In this document: one piece after another, positions 60,902 to 64,000 of the stretch
Layout of the letters: every line of letters starts with the position of its first letter
How positions within the stretch are numbered: the first letter of the stretch is position 1
Assembly (NCBI GenBank): GCA_963920705.1
Contig: OY987233.1
Coordinates: 10,465,459 to 10,529,458, forward strand
DNA: 64,000 nt
Direction of reading: 5' to 3'
Source: Odiellus spinosus
Taxonomy: Eukaryota > Arthropoda > Arachnida > Opiliones > Phalangiidae
The notes under the pieces: generated by a model
Databases searched by the model: none
Seen by the model: the letters and a program-made list of their open reading frames with translations, nothing else
What the model was told of the DNA's origin: nothing
Made by a program: the position numbers and the translations under genes

Positions 60902-61195
60902 AGGGAAATTTGGAACTAAAAATGTAACAGCTTTTGAATTTATTTTCGGAATCACCGGATGCCAAAAAACGTATTCCAGAATTTTCAAGCAATTACCAGC
61001 CACGTTTTTGGGGTTTAAATTAATTTCTAAGTTTGGTAAAATTTGAATAAAAGTATATATAAATTCGGACCAATCATATTATTTCAACCTTCAACAGCGC
61101 TTGTAATGTCTTGTCTCAACATTAAAAGAATAGGCCGGCGTTTGATGCCTAAGTCCTTGGGTATCAAACGCTAGCCTATTCTTTTAATGTTAAAA
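60902..61195 (+). mobile_element. MITE family F, copy F3
   Basis: TTAA at 60898-60901, then AGGGAAATTTGGAACTAAAA, TTGAATTTATTTTCGGAATC and ACCAATCATATTATTTCAAC as in F1 and F2. The right terminus is replaced or extended by the hairpin at 61118-61191. Confidence 0.7.
61118..61191. repeat. Strong hairpin, 29-bp arms, 16-nt loop
   Basis: Arms 61118-61146 (AACATTAAAAGAATAGGCCG...) and 61163-61191 (...CTATTCTTTTAATGTT) pair at 27 of 29 positions. The size is like a miRNA precursor, but it lies at the end of MITE F3, and F2 holds a single arm (CCTATTCTTTTAATGTTA). Confidence 0.75.
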
Positions 61196-61825
61196 CATTT
61201 ATTATGACCTTTCATATCTTTACTGATGACCCCCCCCCCCCCGGACTAGGAGGTTGGAAAACATTTGAACCTTTGTGAAACTTATATCCCAATATTATAA
61301 TGAAACGAGTGTTCACCCCAGGAATCTTTCGGGTGCGTACAAAGCAACGTATCCCAGGGCAACCGACCTGAGGGGTCTTAGGATAGTGCAATCCCATTAA
61401 TCAAATATACCCATCTTGTTAGAACCGCTGTGTCTAGAAGAAGTCAGTGTTTACTCTCAGATAGGCCTGGTTCCTTACGTAACATTTCCCCAACCAGTAA
61501 TATCCCTTGTTTATCCAAACCCAATAATCGAACATTCCCGCGGTCCTCCTCTAATACAACCCCCGAGAAAAAATACCTTTTCCAAGAAAAAATAAATAAA
61601 ATCAGAACCCAAAAGTCTAGATAATCATGAGTTGTACAATCTTGGAGTAATAAGGAAGAAGAGTCATCAACAAGTACTCCCGTCATCAACAAGTACTCAA
61701 CAAGTACTTTGTTAATAAAACAATTCAAAATTTATATATACATATGCAGCATTGGTAAACTACAGTGACAGTAAAAAAATAAATGAATTTGTATTTTGGG
61801 TAATTTAAATATAGAACTTTCTTAA

Positions 61826-62222
61826 AGGGAGAATGCAACCTAAGTACAAGTGAGTTTTTTATCGATTCCTTATCGTTCAAATAGGTCTAATCCAGCACCA
61901 AAAAAAATTAACAAACAAATATTAAACTAGAAATATATTTAAAACTTAACATCAAAAAAGGCTTAGCTCGATTCATGGAGTTCACCTGAATTTCTTCAAA
62001 ATTGATGAGTCAGCGACCAATAAACAAAGGCTTGTCGTTAAGGCGAGATCTTCGTGAGACTTCCAATAACAATTGGTAGCTGACCCATGAATACGAAGAA
62101 ATTCAGTCGATTTCCATGAATCCAGCTAAGCCTATTTTCCCATTTATTTCTAGTTTAATATTTGTTGGTAAATCTTTCTACTGTTGGATTATGCCTATTT
62201 AAACGATAAGGAATCGATAAAA
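61826..62222. mobile_element. MITE family B, copy B7 (right terminus decayed)
   Basis: TTAA at 61822-61825, then AGGGAGAATGCAACCTAAGT, the foldback core, and AACGATAAGGAATCGATAAA near the right. The final GCATTCTCCCT end is missing. Confidence 0.85.
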
Positions 62223-62292
62223 AAAATCAGTTTATGTTTAGTTTGCAAACGCAAATGTTCATTTTTATCTTGAAAAACATTGCATTTTTCAG

Positions 62293-62396
62293 GAGTGTAG
62301 TTGTTGAGAGTAATTCCGTAAATTATACAGCGCGAAGATTCCCGCTACTTCATCCCTCCCAAATACCATATTCCAACAAATATATCGACCCCAAAG
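62293..62396 (+). other. Exon-like segment, gene unknown
   Basis: The acceptor CATTGCATTTTTCAG ends at 62292 and the donor AAAG|GTATAC is at 62397. One frame is open throughout: SVVVESNSVNYTARRFPLLH, then PSQIPYSNKYIDPK. It has phase 1 at both ends and a plausible amino-acid mix, but no recognised family. It could be an exon of a plus-strand gene continuing to the right, or chance. Confidence 0.25.
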
Positions 62397-62652
62397 GTAT
62401 ACAACTCTCTGCATGTTAGCTATAATTATTAGGTTATTAATTACCCTAAAGATGGCATAAAAAGAGGCCCAGTCGTTGAATATCAAGGGAACACAAAAAC
62501 GTTTACATCATAACATCTCGCCGCCTGGCAAAAAAAAAACTGAATTGAATAAAATATACCGAGGATTGAAGCTAGGGCCGCGGATGAAAATGGCCTTGAA
62601 AATATGCTAATGACATTAGGGTGCATTTTTTATAGTATCTTGTATATATACC

Positions 62653-63026
62653 CAAAAGTCTATCACTTTACTCCATAAAAGTAAACAACGCCCCGTAGCT
62701 TCATATTATCAGCAAAAGATCTGGTAAATGTACCGGCAGATTCTGATTCGAGACACTCTAGTGGCCGCAGTCGCCACGTGTAAATAGTGAACGAAGGAAG
62801 CGACACTCTGCGGAGAAATACAGGAGTTGTGGGGAAGACAATATAGCCAAGCGCGGCCCGCCTAAATTCTGTCCCTCTCTCCAAACTCGAAATATCAAGC
62901 TGAAGAGTCCGAATCACTCGAAAAAGACAGGGGTGATGACTTTTTTGGCTTGTTTTAAGTGATGGGCTGATAGTATTAAGCTACGGGGCGTTGTTTACTT
63001 TTATAGAATAAAGTGATAGACTTTTG
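62653..63026 (-). mobile_element. MITE family A, copy A7 (374 bp) with 7-bp target duplication
   Basis: Ends CAAAAGTCTATCACTTTACT and GTGATAGACTTTTG. Exact flanks ATATACC at 62646-62652 and 63027-63033. The core reads as the complement of A3. An 84-codon frame inside is a by-product. Confidence 0.93.
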
Positions 63027-63487
63027 ATATACCCTATACCCCAAGCGTGATAACATTAGGGGCAAAAATATGAAGTATTACGTATGGAAATGTTTTAAAG
63101 TAGTCTTCTACTATTATAAACTTCTGATTATATTAAATCGTGGCTTGTGCATTTGTAGCGTGGGATAAAAAAAAGACTTAAATTGACCGTGAGAGTTAGT
63201 TACTATCAATGGCTAAGTTAGAAACCTGTCACGAAATCTTGATAATTTATAATTTATAATTTTATAATTTAGAAAATCGGTACTTCATAATATTCATAAA
63301 AATATTTCTGAAATTAGTTTTACCACCAACGTCATTAAATCAATTAATTAAATTAATTAATTGATCCAAACGTCAATAATTATTATTGAAAGTCGATCAA
63401 TTGCCCAAAACCCAGGCCACAATTGTCGATCACTTAACTATACCATTTATATGATGCAAAAAAAAAAAAAAAAAAAAAAAAACTCAC

Positions 63488-63608
63488 AGTTCCGTCTTTC
63501 GGTTGCTGACCGTAACTTGACCAATATCCATAATGATCACAAATTGTATGGTGAAGATCCATGGTTAAGAAAAAGTGTAAAACTTCACCAATTCCATTAA
63601 GAATGTCA
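63488..63608 (-). other. Exon-like segment, gene unknown
   Basis: Minus strand: acceptor TTGTTACAATTAAG before 63608 and donor ACT|GTGAGT at 63488/63487. The open frame reads DILNGIGEVLHFFLTMDL, then HHTICDHYGYWSSYGQQPKD. It has natural-looking protein composition, but I do not recognise the family. A poly-A/T run (about 63458-63481) sits directly downstream of the donor. Confidence 0.3.
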
Positions 63609-63774
63609 CTTAATTGTAACAATTGGTTTTCCAATTAACGATGTAGTCACCGAAATTCATGCTTCTTTAGCTTTCATATTCCTGTAATGAATAAAAATAA
63701 CAATACAATAAATATATAAGTTTAAATATTGTCTAAAACTCATATACGTTGAGCTTAGCCTAATTTATTTCTAA

Positions 63775-64000
63775 AAACTTTTTCTGAAACTAGGCTTAGT
63801 TGGATTCAAGGATATCCTTAATTTTTTCGCATTGATGGGTCACTATTGGAAATCTCATCAAGATCTCGCCTTAACGACAAACCTTCGCTCATTGGTCGAT
63901 GACCCTTCAATGCGAAGAAATTAAGGATCTAGATGAATCCAGCTAAGCCTATTTTCCAGGTAAGTTTTAAATTAATATTTGTTTTTACCAGAAGCCGATG
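63775..64000. mobile_element. MITE family B, copy B8, cut by the window edge
   Basis: ACTAGGCTTAGTTGGATTCA, CGCATTGATGGGTCACTA, the complement ATGACCCTTCAATGCGAAGA, and ATCCAGCTAAGCCTATTTT. The left terminus is missing and the right one lies beyond 64000. Confidence 0.8.

Noticed and set aside
33000-64000. Autonomous transposons, LINEs, LTR elements or viral genes
   Set aside because: No long frame with transposase, reverse transcriptase or integrase motifs was seen; all recognised elements are short and non-coding.

Overview
The window is nuclear DNA from an animal, very probably an AT-rich invertebrate. The evidence is spliced genes with GT-AG introns, short exons, orthologues of conserved animal genes, and a large load of short inverted-repeat transposons (MITEs). 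I cannot name the species from the sequence alone. A tunicate-like or other marine invertebrate genome would fit, but this is a guess.

Left half (1-33 kb), gene-bearing. From left to right: SMNDC1/SPF30 splicing factor (minus, 33-1210, complete CDS in 5 exons); an SLC20 (PiT) sodium-phosphate symporter (plus, CDS 9222-21206 in 13 exons, with a likely TATA promoter and 5' UTR exon near 3.56-3.63 kb); an intronless RUS1/DUF647 (RUSF1-like) gene (plus, 23097-24515); bystin, a 40S ribosome biogenesis factor (minus, 24836-26581, 6 exons), tail-to-tail with RUSF1; and a Rab32/Rab38 family GTPase (minus, 28330-32394, 6 exons). All four spliced models were built exon by exon, with reading phase kept across every junction. 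The genes do different housekeeping jobs (pre-mRNA splicing, phosphate uptake, membrane protein of unclear role, ribosome assembly, organelle trafficking) and are not a functional cluster.

Right half (33-64 kb), almost gene-free. I found no convincing complete gene. It is a mosaic of MITE families: A (7-bp target duplications, CAAAAGTC ends), B (TTAA duplications, long foldback), C, D, E, F (TTAA), plus several hairpins. It also holds three large tandem arrays of 21-23 bp units (47.3, 56.4 and 59.0 kb) and smaller arrays. Two exon-like segments near 62.3 and 63.5 kb may belong to a gene continuing past the right edge.

The same MITE families also sit inside SLC20 introns and just upstream of RUSF1, so mobile elements shape intron size and possibly regulation in the gene-bearing half. 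No coding-capable transposon, virus, CRISPR array, rRNA or tRNA gene was recognised. The most interesting signals are the clear 7-bp target-site family, nested insertions that order element ages, inverted copies flanking SLC20 exons 4-6, and the coincidence of three unrelated 21-23 bp satellites.
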